Assembly (NCBI RefSeq): GCF_000968015.1
Contig: NZ_LACH01000001.1
Span: 124,001 to 188,000, forward strand
Direction: 5' to 3'
DNA length: 64,000 nt
From: Pseudomonas fluorescens
Lineage (GTDB): Bacteria; Pseudomonadota; Gammaproteobacteria; Pseudomonadales; Pseudomonadaceae
A model generated the notes under the pieces. The model had not been told where the DNA came from, searched no databases, and saw only the letters and a list, made by a program, of their open reading frames with translations. Positions 1-9,357 of this stretch are shown here, one piece after another. Position 1 is the first letter of the stretch; each line of letters starts with the position of its first letter. The translations under genes and the position numbers were made by a program.

Positions 1-90
1 CACTGGCAACACAGCCTGAGCGGCTTGCACCAGCGGTTTTGCGCCGTAGCACCAGCCGCATAAGGGGTCGTAAATGTAGTGAAGGATCAT
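1..90 (-). CDS. DsbA-family thioredoxin-fold protein, N-terminal fragment
   Basis: Only the first 30 codons lie in the window; the gene runs off the left edge. The translation starts MILHYIYDPLCGWCYGAKPL. The CGWC redox pair sits right after a short beta strand, as in DsbA/FrnE-like and 2-hydroxychromene isomerase-like thioredoxin-fold proteins. There is no signal peptide, so a cytoplasmic DsbA-family oxidoreductase is likelier than periplasmic DsbA. The substrate cannot be told from this fragment. It is divergent from the TonB receptor gene and shares its 252-base upstream region. Confidence 0.7.
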   Translation of the reverse strand, partial: MILHYIYDPLCGWCYGAKPLVQAAQAVLPV

Positions 91-281
91 AGGAAGACTC
101 CGGCAGGGTGTAGGAAAACGAGATGCCGGCAGATTAGTCCCCCGCCCGTTTCTGAAAAATGCTGGAATGGCTTTCAGTCTGTTTCATGAATCGGTCGAAT
201 GGCCTCACGGCCCCACTGTTGCCATCTCGACACAATTCGAAATAATCAAACAGCAAAACCTTTCAAGAATAATTAACGGAA

Positions 282-306
282 GCAAATAGCAAGCATTACC
301 ATTCGC
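282..306 (+). promoter_or_regulatory. Candidate Fur box upstream of the TonB receptor
   Basis: An imperfect 25-base inverted repeat with half sites GCAAAT and ATTCGC lies 36 bases before the receptor start codon. Aligned to the classical 19-base Fur consensus (two GATAAT units, C, ATTATC), bases 282-300 match at 12 of 19 positions. Iron-repressed control is expected for a siderophore receptor, but the call rests on similarity by eye. Confidence 0.45.
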
Positions 307-342
307 AACCTCGAATTTCTCCACCCTTCGGATGCGCTTCAG

Positions 343-2436
343 ATGCCTGCCCCCTTTCGCCTTACGCCCGTCACCCTTGGGCTTTCTGCTTTTCTGTCTG
401 CCGGTTTTACCTGTGCCGCGACCACCGTTCTACCCGAAACCTCGATCAGCGCCGAAGCGGAAGCCGATGACCCGCGTGTGAAAGAAACCAGCACCGCGAC
501 CCGCACCGCCACGCCGGTGCGCTACGTTCCACAAGCCATCGACTCGATCAAAACCGCGAACGTCATGGATTACGGCACCAACGATCTGGGCACCGCGCTG
601 AGCGGTATCCCCAACGTCAGCAGCGGCGCCGATACACGCTTCGACAGCCTGCGCATCCGTGGTTTCGACGCCAGCAACGACTTCTACCTCGACGGCATCC
701 GCGACGACAGCCAATACGTGCGCGACTTGCACAACATCGAACGCATCGAAGTCCTCAAAGGCCCGGCCGCTGTTTTGTATGGCCGTGGCAGTCAGGGCGG
801 GATCGTCAATCGGGTCAGCAAATTGCCTGAATTCGGTCGCCGCTCGACCATCGAAGCCCAAGGCGGCAGCGATGATTTGCGCAGCCTCTACGCCGACCTC
901 AGCACCGACCCGAGCGAGAACATCAGCCTGCGCTTGAACATGGGCAACATGGATCAAAACAGCTTCCGCGACGGCGTGAGCGGCAATCGCCAACTGTTCG
1001 CTCCGTCGATGAGCTGGCAACTGACGCCGGACCTGAACTGGCTGGTGCAGTACGAATACAGCCGCTACAACCGTACGCCGGATCGCGGTATCCCCGGTGT
1101 AAACGGGCGCCCGGCGGACGTAGGACGGGATACGACCTACGGCAGCGAGCACGATTTCATCGACGACAAGTCGCAATCCCTGCGCTCGAAACTCAGTTAT
1201 GAGCTCAGCGACAACTGGCAGCTGCGCCATACCCTGGGCGTGTTCAAGCTCAACAGCGATTTCGACAACACCTACCTGACGGGTTATACCCCGGCGACCA
1301 ACAAGGTCACGCGCCAGCACTGGCAACAGGACCTGACCACCCGCAACGTCTACAACAACGTCGAACTGGAAGGCGGTTTCGACACGTTCGGCCTTGAGCA
1401 TCGTTTGTTGACCGGCATCGAAATCGGCAGCCAGCGGCGCGACCCGACCCTGTACAACGCGGCGACTTCCGGACGGGGTAGTTCTCCCGTACCGGCGCTG
1501 GACCTGTACAACCCCGACCGCAATTTGCGCCATACCGGGCGGATGCAAGTGTCCAGCAGCACTCACACCGAAGTCGAAAGCCGTGCGGTGTACGTGCAGG
1601 ATCAACTGCGCCTGAACGATCAATGGCAACTGCTGGCCGGTCTGCGTTACGACACCTTCGATATCGAGTCGACCAACAAGCTGCGGGACATTTCCGAAGA
1701 TCGCGACAGCCATAGCACCAGCCCGCGTGTAGGACTGGTGTGGACGCCGCTGCAGAATCATTCCTTCTACGCCTCCTGGACCAAGACTTTCTCCCCGGTC
1801 GGCGGTGGTTTGATCGGCATCACCCCAGGCGCTGCCGGCAACAGCAACGACCTGAGTCCCGAGCTGACCAAGCAAAAGGAAATCGGCGTGAAGAGCGACT
1901 GGCTCGATGACCGCCTGAGTACCACGTTGGCGATCTACGAACTGGAACTCTACAACCGCCGCACCAGCGACCCCAACGATCCGACCGTCACCTTGATGAC
2001 CGGCGTGCAACGTTCCCGCGGGATAGAGCTGACCGGAACCGGCAAGATCGCTGGCAACTGGTACGTGCGCGGTGGCGTGGGTGTGCAGGACGCGACGGTC
2101 GAGAAGGACAACAACGGCTTTGAAGGCAAACGCATCAGCAACGTGGCCAAGCATAACGGCAGCCTGTTCCTGACCTGGAAACCGGAAATGGGCTGGTACG
2201 TCGAAACCGGTCTGACTTTGGTGGGCCAGCGTTATGCCGACAACCTCAACACCACCGTCCTGCCGGGTTATGGCCGTTGGGATGCATTGACCGGGTTCCG
2301 GCAGAAGGATTGGGATTTGCGCGCGGCGCTGAACAACATTAGCGACAAGACCTACTACTCGTCAGCCACCAGTGCGGCGCAGATTCAGCCGGGTGAACCG
2401 CGCAGCCTGGTCGTGACCGGGACCTATAGCTTCTAA
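343..2436 (+). CDS. TonB-dependent siderophore receptor
   Basis: An outer-membrane ferric-siderophore transporter of 697 residues. A signal peptide covers about residues 1-25 (cleavage near TCAA). A plug domain follows (about 60-165) with the typical LRIRGFDASNDFYLDGIRDD and IERIEVLKGPAAVLYGRGSQGG segments, then a 22-strand barrel ending in the usual terminal aromatic residue (GTYSF). The pattern fits the catecholate/hydroxamate receptor group (Fiu-like), but the ligand cannot be assigned. There is no N-terminal signalling domain and no sigma/anti-sigma genes nearby, so simple Fur control is more likely than cell-surface signalling. No clear Shine-Dalgarno (SD) precedes the ATG. The gene stands alone and is followed by an inverted REP pair and a two-way terminator. 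Confidence 0.93.
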   Translation: MPAPFRLTPVTLGLSAFLSAGFTCAATTVLPETSISAEAEADDPRVKETSTATRTATPVRYVPQAIDSIKTANVMDYGTNDLGTALSGIPNVSSGADTRFDSLRIRGFDASNDFYLDGIRDDSQYVRDLHNIERIEVLKGPAAVLYGRGSQGGIVNRVSKLPEFGRRSTIEAQGGSDDLRSLYADLSTDPSENISLRLNMGNMDQNSFRDGVSGNRQLFAPSMSWQLTPDLNWLVQYEYSRYNRTPDRGIPGVNGRPADVGRDTTYGSEHDFIDDKSQSLRSKLSYELSDNWQLRHTLGVFKLNSDFDNTYLTGYTPATNKVTRQHWQQDLTTRNVYNNVELEGGFDTFGLEHRLLTGIEIGSQRRDPTLYNAATSGRGSSPVPALDLYNPDRNLRHTGRMQVSSSTHTEVESRAVYVQDQLRLNDQWQLLAGLRYDTFDIESTNKLRDISEDRDSHSTSPRVGLVWTPLQNHSFYASWTKTFSPVGGGLIGITPGAAGNSNDLSPELTKQKEIGVKSDWLDDRLSTTLAIYELELYNRRTSDPNDPTVTLMTGVQRSRGIELTGTGKIAGNWYVRGGVGVQDATVEKDNNGFEGKRISNVAKHNGSLFLTWKPEMGWYVETGLTLVGQRYADNLNTTVLPGYGRWDALTGFRQKDWDLRAALNNISDKTYYSSATSAAQIQPGEPRSLVVTGTYSF

Positions 2437-2487
2437 ACACCGTTTAACCGGTGTGGATCACAAATAAAGTGTTCACACCAATCCCCT

Positions 2488-2603
2488 GTGGGAGCGAGCT
2501 TGCTCCGGGCGGCGTTCCGACGATAGCGGTGGATCAGTTGACATCAATGTTGACTGTCCCGCCGCCATCGTCGGAACGCCGCCCGGAGCAAGCTCGCTCC
2601 CAC
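2488..2603. repeat. REP-type inverted pair
   Basis: GTGGGAGCGAGCTTGCTCC begins the left arm. The right arm (from about 2561) is its reverse complement over some 45 bases, including the GGGCGGCGTTCCGACGAT extension, around a spacer of about 25 bases. The long matching arms could fold into a large cruciform or RNA hairpin. Confidence 0.85.
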
Positions 2604-2653
2604 ATTGGTTTGTGGTGATCACAAATCTGTATTTCAAAAAAACCTTCGCCCAT

Positions 2654-2686
2654 AAAAAAAGCGCCGCCTTCCCGGCAGCGCTTTTA
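2654..2686. terminator. Two-way Rho-independent terminator
   Basis: The stem AAAGCGCCGCC / GGCAGCGCTTT (one mismatch) has an A-run on its left and a short T-run on its right. It sits between the convergent TonB receptor and the small minus-strand gene. Confidence 0.8.
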
Positions 2687-2707
2687 TCAATCCTTTGTTT
2701 TTTCTTC

Positions 2708-2920
2708 TTATCCTTCCATCACATCCCACAACGCTTCCAGCTCCGCTTCGCTGAATAAACCAGCGGGGTAGCGTTCGATCATCGTCCGGCGCGGATCAGG
2801 TTCTCTGATCTGACGCGTTCCATTGGACTTCAACCAGTGCGCCAGGACCTGGAGCGATTCGCTGTTTACTGCCAGGGGATGCAACGCCCGCTCGCTCACC
2901 ACATTCATTTCGGCGTTCAT
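2708..2920 (-). CDS. Small protein of unknown function, 70 aa
   Basis: I do not recognise this protein. The frame is open from 2962, but the start at 2920 (MNAEMNVVSERALHPLAV) is preferred because AGGAGAG lies about 10 bases before it; the upstream Met has no ribosome binding site. The product is soluble and acidic at its C-terminus (LFSEAELEALWDVMEG), with no signal peptide, membrane segment or cysteine. It is flanked by the two-way terminator on one side and by a 140-base spacer from the aguA terminator on the other, so it is probably monocistronic. Confidence 0.6.
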   Translation of the reverse strand: MNAEMNVVSERALHPLAVNSESLQVLAHWLKSNGTRQIREPDPRRTMIERYPAGLFSEAELEALWDVMEG

Positions 2921-3060
2921 TTCCGCGCTCTCTCCTGGTTTGTGAGCGGCTAACTTATCCAAGGTTTATGACAGAACATCGCAGTTCTCCCCCTCCCTGT
3001 TTGCACCATGAGAGATACAAGAGCTGTGCCAAGGTTTCGTAACTGTCGATAAGCGGATAC

Positions 3061-3096
3061 AAAAAAGCCCGCGGTCCTGAAGGACTGCGGGCTTTC
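3061..3096 (-). terminator. Rho-independent terminator of aguBA
   Basis: Read on the minus strand, the stem AGCCCGCAGTCC / GGACCGCGGGCT (one mismatch) with loop TTCA is followed by six T. It lies 68 bases after the aguA stop codon. Confidence 0.85.
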
Positions 3097-3164
3097 TGCA
3101 AGACGGGAAGGCAAAACGCTTGCCGAACCGATTCTGCAATCAACTCAAGCTGTTACAACCTCAC

Positions 3165-4271
3165 TCACTCTTTGTGCGGTGCTGGCTGTTGTTGGGTAAG
3201 GCAGTGGATGTTACCGCCTCCCAGTAACAGTTCGCGGCCGGGCACCATCACCACTTCGTGCTGCGGGAACAGTGCCTGCAAAATCTCTTTTGCCGGGCCA
3301 TCCAGCGGGTCGTCAAAACTCGGCGCGATGATGCCGCCGTTAACGATCAAAAAGTTCACGTAGGAACCGGCCAGACGCACGGTCGGATTACGTTCCTGAG
3401 TCCCGTCCACCGGATCAACACCCGCGCACTCTTCTTCGGTCGCATACAGCGGCCCCGGAATCGGCATCTTGTGCACCGTGAATGGGCGACCCTTGGCGTC
3501 GGTGCTGCTTTCCAGCACGTTCATTGCCGCCTGGCAGCGCGGGTAGTTCGGGTCCTGCGGATCATCGGTCCAGGCCAGCAACACTTCGCCCGGGCGTACG
3601 TAGCAGCAGAAGTTATCCACATGGCCGTCGGTTTCGTCGTTGAACAAACCGTCCGGCAGCCAGATGATTTTATCCACAGCCAGATTCGCACTGAGCACCG
3701 CTTCGATCTCTGCACGGTTCATGTGCGGATTGCGATTGCGGTTAAGCAGGCATTCTTCGGTGGTGATCAGCGTGCCTTCGCCATCGACGTGGATCGAACC
3801 GCCCTCAAGCACAAAGCCCTCGGTGCGGTATCGCTGGCTGCGCTCGATCTCGAGGATCTTGCCGCCGACCTGCGAGTCGCGATTCCACGGCGAATACAGA
3901 CCACCGTCGAAACCGCCCCACGAGTTGAAGTCCCAATTCACACCACGGACTTCGCCACTGTTATTGATGACAAACGTCGGGCCAGTGTCGCGAACCCAGG
4001 CGTCGTCGCTGGACATTTCCACCACACGAATATTCGGCACGTCCAGACGGGCACGGGCGTTTTCGTATTGGCCGGCGGAAACCGCCACGGTCACCGGTTC
4101 GAAGCGGGCAATGGCTTTGGCCACCGCGACGTGCGCGGCCTGCGCCGGTTTGCCACCCAGGCGCCAGTTGTCCGGGCGCTCGGGCCAGATCATCCAGGTC
4201 TGGGTTTGCGGCGCCCATTCGGCTGGCATGTAAAAGCCATCAGCGCGAGGGGTGCTGTTCAAAGTGGTCAT
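3165..4271 (-). CDS. aguA: Agmatine deiminase
   Basis: Converts agmatine to N-carbamoylputrescine and ammonia in the arginine decarboxylase route to putrescine. The 368 residues match the family length. The C-terminal LLGGGNIHC motif places the catalytic cysteine at 357, the position I recall for the P. aeruginosa enzyme. Other family segments are WPERPDNWR near residue 30, [12 protein letters not shown] near 90 and [12 protein letters not shown] near 210. It is the second gene of the operon, five bases after aguB, and ends at a strong terminator. The product is cytosolic. Confidence 0.96.
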   Translation of the reverse strand: MTTLNSTPRADGFYMPAEWAPQTQTWMIWPERPDNWRLGGKPAQAAHVAVAKAIARFEPVTVAVSAGQYENARARLDVPNIRVVEMSSDDAWVRDTGPTFVINNSGEVRGVNWDFNSWGGFDGGLYSPWNRDSQVGGKILEIERSQRYRTEGFVLEGGSIHVDGEGTLITTEECLLNRNRNPHMNRAEIEAVLSANLAVDKIIWLPDGLFNDETDGHVDNFCCYVRPGEVLLAWTDDPQDPNYPRCQAAMNVLESSTDAKGRPFTVHKMPIPGPLYATEEECAGVDPVDGTQERNPTVRLAGSYVNFLIVNGGIIAPSFDDPLDGPAKEILQALFPQHEVVMVPGRELLLGGGNIHCLTQQQPAPHKE

Positions 4272-4276
4272 AGCGA

Positions 4277-5155
<879 letters not shown>

Positions 5156-5264
5156 GAATCATCTCCGGGGCAATTGCTTGAGGGTCGAGCGTGACATCGA
5201 CCAATGACAGAAATGGGAAGCACCGGTCGTGGCGAGTCCACACCGGGGCAGCGGCGACTTTATA

Positions 5265-5280
5265 GCCGATAAAAATCGGC
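5265..5280. promoter_or_regulatory. Palindrome upstream of aguBA, candidate operator
   Basis: A perfect inverted repeat GCCGAT-AAAA-ATCGGC lies 110 bases before the aguB start, within an AT-rich stretch that includes a TATAAA on the minus strand at 5260-5265. It could bind a regulator or form a hairpin near the transcript start. No regulator gene is in view, so the assignment is open. Confidence 0.35.
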
Positions 5281-5355
5281 TTTAAAAGCTTAAAACAGTC
5301 CATCTGTCGAATTTAACTCAAGCAACCCAGATAATAATCGAACTTTACGCTATCC

Positions 5356-5450
5356 CTGTGGGAGCGAGCTTGCTCGCGATAGCGGTCGTACATTCAACAT
5401 CAATGTTGGCTGGTCTGGCCTCATCGCGAGCAAGCTCGCTCCCACAGGGG
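5356..5450. repeat. REP-type inverted pair
   Basis: CTGTGGGAGCGAGCTTGCTC, followed by GCGATAGCGG, and its reverse complement face each other across about 35 bases. The pair ends eight bases before the stop codon of the large minus-strand gene. Confidence 0.9.
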
Positions 5451-5458
5451 ATAGGTGT

Positions 5459-8371
5459 TTACAGACCCTCTGCGAGCACCTTCGACAACATGTCCACGAA
5501 GAAATCCACGCTCTGACGCGAAGTCACCATTGGCGGTTTGATCTTGAGGATGTTCAGGTAATCGCCAGTCGGCTGCATGAAGATCCCCAGCTCGCGCAAC
5601 CGATCACACAGCGCCGTGGTTTCTTCGGTCGCCGGTTCCAGGGTTTCGCGATTGCGGATCAACTCGACGCCCAGATAGAAGCCGGAACCATGCACCGCGC
5701 CCACCAGCGGATGAATATCGATCAGCGCTTCAAGCCGTTCCTTGAAATGTCCTCCCACGACCTGAGCGTTTTCCCAGAGCTTTTCTTCTTCCATCACATC
5801 CAGCACCGCCATGCCGATCTGACAGCTGACCGGGCTGCCACCGGCCGACGAGAAGAAATAGCCCTCAGCCTCCAGCGCTTCGGCGATTTCCCGACGGGTA
5901 ATCACTGCGCCCAACGGCTGGCCGTTGCCCATGCCTTTGGCCATGGTGATGATGTCCGGCACCACGCCCTGCTCTTCGAACCCCCAAAAAAAGTTGCCCA
6001 TGCGGCCGTAACCGACTTGCACTTCGTCAGCGATGCAGACACCGCCCTGTGCACGAACCAGCGCATAAACCTGTTTCAAATACCCCGGTGGCAGCGAGAT
6101 ACCGCCGGCATTGCCGTACACCGGTTCGCAGATGAAACCGGCCAGCTGACGCTTCTGCTCGGCAATTTTCGCCAAGTTGTGTTCGACGCTGCGCACGTAG
6201 TCCGGCGCGCTATCCGGCCCACGGAATTCGCCGCGATAGGTGTTCGGCGCGGTGACTGGATGCACCCAGTCCGGACGGCTGCTCAAGGCCTTCGGGTTAT
6301 CGGCAATCGAAGTCGAGACCGCGTCCGCGCCTACTGTCCAACCGTGATAGGCCTCGAGCACACTGAGCATGTCGCGACCGCCGCTGTAGGCCCAAGCCAA
6401 ACGGATCGCGAGGTCATTGGCCTCGCTGCCGCTGTTGACCAGGAACACTCGATCCATGGAATCCGGCGACAGTTTCAGCAAACGTTCGGAGAACTCGGCA
6501 ATCGCCGCGTAGTTAAAACGCGAGTTGGTGTTGAGCAGTGACCACTGACGACTGGCGACCACGGCCATGCGCGGATGACCGTGGCCCAGCACCGCCACGT
6601 TGTTGAGCATGTCGAGGTAGGAGCGACCTTGCATGTCGATCAGATGATTGCGCCAGCCACGTTCGATGCGCGGCGGGTCGACGTAATAGTGCTTCTGGGT
6701 ACGGGCGAAACTGGCGTCACGGCGCGCCAGCAACGTCTGCGAATCGAGTTCTTCTTCGGCGTCACAGGCCAGCCCCAGCAGCACCGCCGGTGACGGGCAC
6801 AACGCTTGCCAGGCCGCGGCGCGAGAAGGCGTACAAAACAAGGGCGCATTGAACGAAGCGCCTCGGCACAACTGCACGATCAGTGGCCCGCTGACCGAAC
6901 CCAGCACCTGGCCTTTGACCAGCGCTGCGCCCGTGTGCAGCGACGGCGTCACGCCCCACAGCCGCACACTCAGTTGCGGGCCATCCAATTGCAGAACGCC
7001 TGCCGCGGGCTGATGCACCACCCCGGCAAACGGTGACTCGACCGCCGTGCCGTGGGGCACTCGCAATTCGACGTGCAATGGGCAAGTGTCCGGCTCAGTG
7101 GCGCTGTCAGGCCGGGTGCGGGACAAGCGATATTGCCCATAACGACTCGCCGCCAAACCATGAGCCGCGGCAGCTTCGGTCAGCAGCCGCTGATCGATCT
7201 CCTCCTGCTCCCAGTTACCGGCCTCGAAATGCGGGCTGAGCACGCCCAGATCGATCAACGCAAACTCACGTCCCACCAGACTCGGCAGCAGCGGCGCGAA
7301 GCCTTCGCTACCGATGCTCGGAAGACTCTGACCGACCGAGGTCAGGATCGCCGCTTCCATCAGCGCCAACGGCACCGAGGTAGCGACGCGGAAAATCTCC
7401 CACTCGTGGGTGAGGTTGTCGCGGCTGTATTCGTTGCCCGGATCGATGCTGACCTGCTGTTCGCCGCTGAGCACCAACACCGCCGCACGGGCGACGATCA
7501 GCGGCCAGAGCGCCTGTAGCTCTTCATGCGTGAGCGGATTGACAGCGTGATAGGCCTGGACCGCCGGCAAAATGTAGAACGGATCGCCATCGGCGTGGTG
7601 CAGCAGCGCCGCACACGTCACCGACAGATCAGTGATGCGCCAGGTACGAACCAGGTCGCCGAAATCGATCACACCCTGCAATTGCCACTGGCGTTGTGAA
7701 TCTCGCTGCCACACCACGTTGTCGTCGGTGATATCCATATGAATGGCCTGCACCGGCAGCTTATCCACAAGCGGCTGCAAATGACGCTCGGCCTGTTCAG
7801 CGACACCGGCGATCAGCCGGCGTTGCTGGTCGTCCTCGATGACCGGTAGCAAATGAGCGATCAACGCGTTGGCGTGGCGGGCGTCCCATTGAAGGGTGCG
7901 CTCGAGGCCCGGATGGTCGAAACCGGCCAGGGCCAGGTCCATTTCACCGCAGAGCCGACCGAAGCCGGCCACTACTGAACCGGGCAGATGATCCAGGTGT
8001 GTGAGCGATTGGCCTTCGATGTAATCGAGCAGGCGCACATGCACCGGTTGGCCGCCGACTACAAGGGAGAGAAGGTCTGCACCGTTTTTGGCGGGAATCA
8101 CTCGTGGCACATGCACATCGGGGTGTTCACCCAAACGCTTGAGCCCGGCGTGCTGGGCGTGCAGCTCCTGCGCCGAGTAATCGCCACGGCAGATTTTCAG
8201 GACAAAACGCCCCTGGTCGCTGTCGACCCGATAGTTAAGATCCTGCTGGCTGCCGAGGGTCTGCAATGTTCCACTCAGCCCGTAATGTCCCTTCAGCAGC
8301 TCAAGCGCTTGCTCCGCAGACACTTGCGGGCTGGGCAAACTGGCGCGATGAATCAACGTGGCGAGTGGCAT
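5459..8371 (-). CDS. APH-family kinase fused to class III aminotransferase/phospho-lyase
   Basis: A 970-residue fusion with three parts. Residues 1-340 form an aminoglycoside-phosphotransferase-type kinase with catalytic HMDITDDN (211-218) and metal-binding IDFGD (235-239). Residues about 420-515 look like a small beta barrel of the M23/biotinyl-lipoyl kind (VESPFAGVVHQ...). Residues about 550-970 are a class III PLP enzyme with VNSGSEAND, ADEVQVGYGR (D782) and the Schiff-base lysine K812 in TMAKGMGNGQPLG. The kinase resembles hydroxylysine kinase and the PLP part the ethanolamine-phosphate/phosphohydroxylysine phospho-lyases, so one chain may phosphorylate an amino alcohol and then eliminate the phosphate. 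The substrate is inferred, not shown. It lies upstream of aguBA on the same strand, but a REP pair intervenes. Confidence 0.85.
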   Translation of the reverse strand: MPLATLIHRASLPSPQVSAEQALELLKGHYGLSGTLQTLGSQQDLNYRVDSDQGRFVLKICRGDYSAQELHAQHAGLKRLGEHPDVHVPRVIPAKNGADLLSLVVGGQPVHVRLLDYIEGQSLTHLDHLPGSVVAGFGRLCGEMDLALAGFDHPGLERTLQWDARHANALIAHLLPVIEDDQQRRLIAGVAEQAERHLQPLVDKLPVQAIHMDITDDNVVWQRDSQRQWQLQGVIDFGDLVRTWRITDLSVTCAALLHHADGDPFYILPAVQAYHAVNPLTHEELQALWPLIVARAAVLVLSGEQQVSIDPGNEYSRDNLTHEWEIFRVATSVPLALMEAAILTSVGQSLPSIGSEGFAPLLPSLVGREFALIDLGVLSPHFEAGNWEQEEIDQRLLTEAAAAHGLAASRYGQYRLSRTRPDSATEPDTCPLHVELRVPHGTAVESPFAGVVHQPAAGVLQLDGPQLSVRLWGVTPSLHTGAALVKGQVLGSVSGPLIVQLCRGASFNAPLFCTPSRAAAWQALCPSPAVLLGLACDAEEELDSQTLLARRDASFARTQKHYYVDPPRIERGWRNHLIDMQGRSYLDMLNNVAVLGHGHPRMAVVASRQWSLLNTNSRFNYAAIAEFSERLLKLSPDSMDRVFLVNSGSEANDLAIRLAWAYSGGRDMLSVLEAYHGWTVGADAVSTSIADNPKALSSRPDWVHPVTAPNTYRGEFRGPDSAPDYVRSVEHNLAKIAEQKRQLAGFICEPVYGNAGGISLPPGYLKQVYALVRAQGGVCIADEVQVGYGRMGNFFWGFEEQGVVPDIITMAKGMGNGQPLGAVITRREIAEALEAEGYFFSSAGGSPVSCQIGMAVLDVMEEEKLWENAQVVGGHFKERLEALIDIHPLVGAVHGSGFYLGVELIRNRETLEPATEETTALCDRLRELGIFMQPTGDYLNILKIKPPMVTSRQSVDFFVDMLSKVLAEGL

Positions 8372-8711
8372 ACAACGACCCCTGAAATTTTATTAGGCGC
8401 TTATATCGCCACTGCTTTGGACGATACGCAACCCCCCTTCAAGCCAGCGACCTCTCTATTGAACTTTCCTACGCCAATCTCGGATTGCCTTCCGCCGACC
8501 TTGACCCCAACCTATGACCCGTACGGGTACACGAACCTTTCAAGGTAGAAACGAATACCCTGACAATGCGCCGCCGGGAGATCGCTAGCCCTTCTATGGA
8601 TCAACCACCGCGACTTCGAGGATTTTATCGCCCGAACAATCGCGCCCCTCGCACCGGCCACCACTTTGCGCAAGAATGTCGCCCATCAACGCCAATTGCT
8701 GGAGAAAGACC
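8372..8711. other. Divergent intergenic region, fusion gene / rfbC
   Basis: 340 bases without a convincing gene. A ten-base palindrome CCCGTACGGG sits at 8518-8527. The rest is presumably the two back-to-back promoters; I cannot place either one securely. Confidence 0.6.
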
Positions 8712-9257
8712 ATGAAAGTAGTCACCACCGACCTGCCCGGTGTTCTGATCATCGAGCCGAAGGTATTAGGTGACGAGCGCGGCTTCTTCTATGAAAGCTT
8801 CAATGCCAAGGCTTTCAACGAAGCGACTGGCCTGAAGACGAATTTCGTTCAAGACAACCATTCCCGCTCGCAAAAAGGTGTATTGCGCGGCCTGCATTAC
8901 CAGCTGGAAAACACTCAGGGCAAATTGGTGCGCGTCACAGTCGGTGAAGTACTCGACGTGGCGGTGGACATTCGCCGCAGCTCGCCACACTTCGGCAAAT
9001 GGGTGGCCGTGCGTCTTTCCGCCGAGAACCGTCGTCAAATGTGGGTCCCGGAGGGTTTCGCCCACGGTTTCGTAGTGCTGAGCGAGTTCGCCGAATTCCT
9101 CTACAAAACCACCGACTACTACACCCCGTCCGCCGAGCGCAGCATTCGCTGGAACGATCCGGACCTGGCCATTGATTGGCAACTGGATGAAGCACCACAA
9201 CTGTCCGGCAAAGATCAGGCTGCCGTGTTCTTCAAGGACGCTGACGTCTTTTCCTGA
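8712..9257 (+). CDS. rfbC: dTDP-4-dehydrorhamnose 3,5-epimerase
   Basis: Makes dTDP-4-keto-L-rhamnose for O-antigen or rhamnolipid-type sugars. The 181 residues form the cupin-fold RmlC family, with PKVLGDERGFFYESF near the N-terminus, the catalytic His in GVLRGLHYQ, VDIRRSSPHFGKW, and WVPEGFAHGFVVLSE with the C-terminal TTDYYTP tyrosines. The start at 8712 follows GGAGAAAG; a frame open 36 bases further upstream has no ribosome binding site. The partners rfbB, rfbA and rfbD would lie to the left in P. aeruginosa order but are absent here. Confidence 0.95.
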   Translation: MKVVTTDLPGVLIIEPKVLGDERGFFYESFNAKAFNEATGLKTNFVQDNHSRSQKGVLRGLHYQLENTQGKLVRVTVGEVLDVAVDIRRSSPHFGKWVAVRLSAENRRQMWVPEGFAHGFVVLSEFAEFLYKTTDYYTPSAERSIRWNDPDLAIDWQLDEAPQLSGKDQAAVFFKDADVFS

Positions 9258-9357
9258 AACACCGTCTGAATCTTCGCCACATAGTCGTGCCTGACCCACG
9301 GCGCGCAGACTGCGCCCGCAAGCCTAGGCATAATGCGCCTGTACCCACAGGCGCTCG

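Noticed and set aside
430..2154. 574-codon minus-strand open frame opposite the TonB receptor
   Set aside because: GC-rich third positions keep the opposite strand open; the translation shows no domain and the plus strand encodes a clear receptor.
2955..3143. 62-codon minus-strand frame
   Set aside because: It runs through the aguBA terminator hairpin and has no ribosome binding site.
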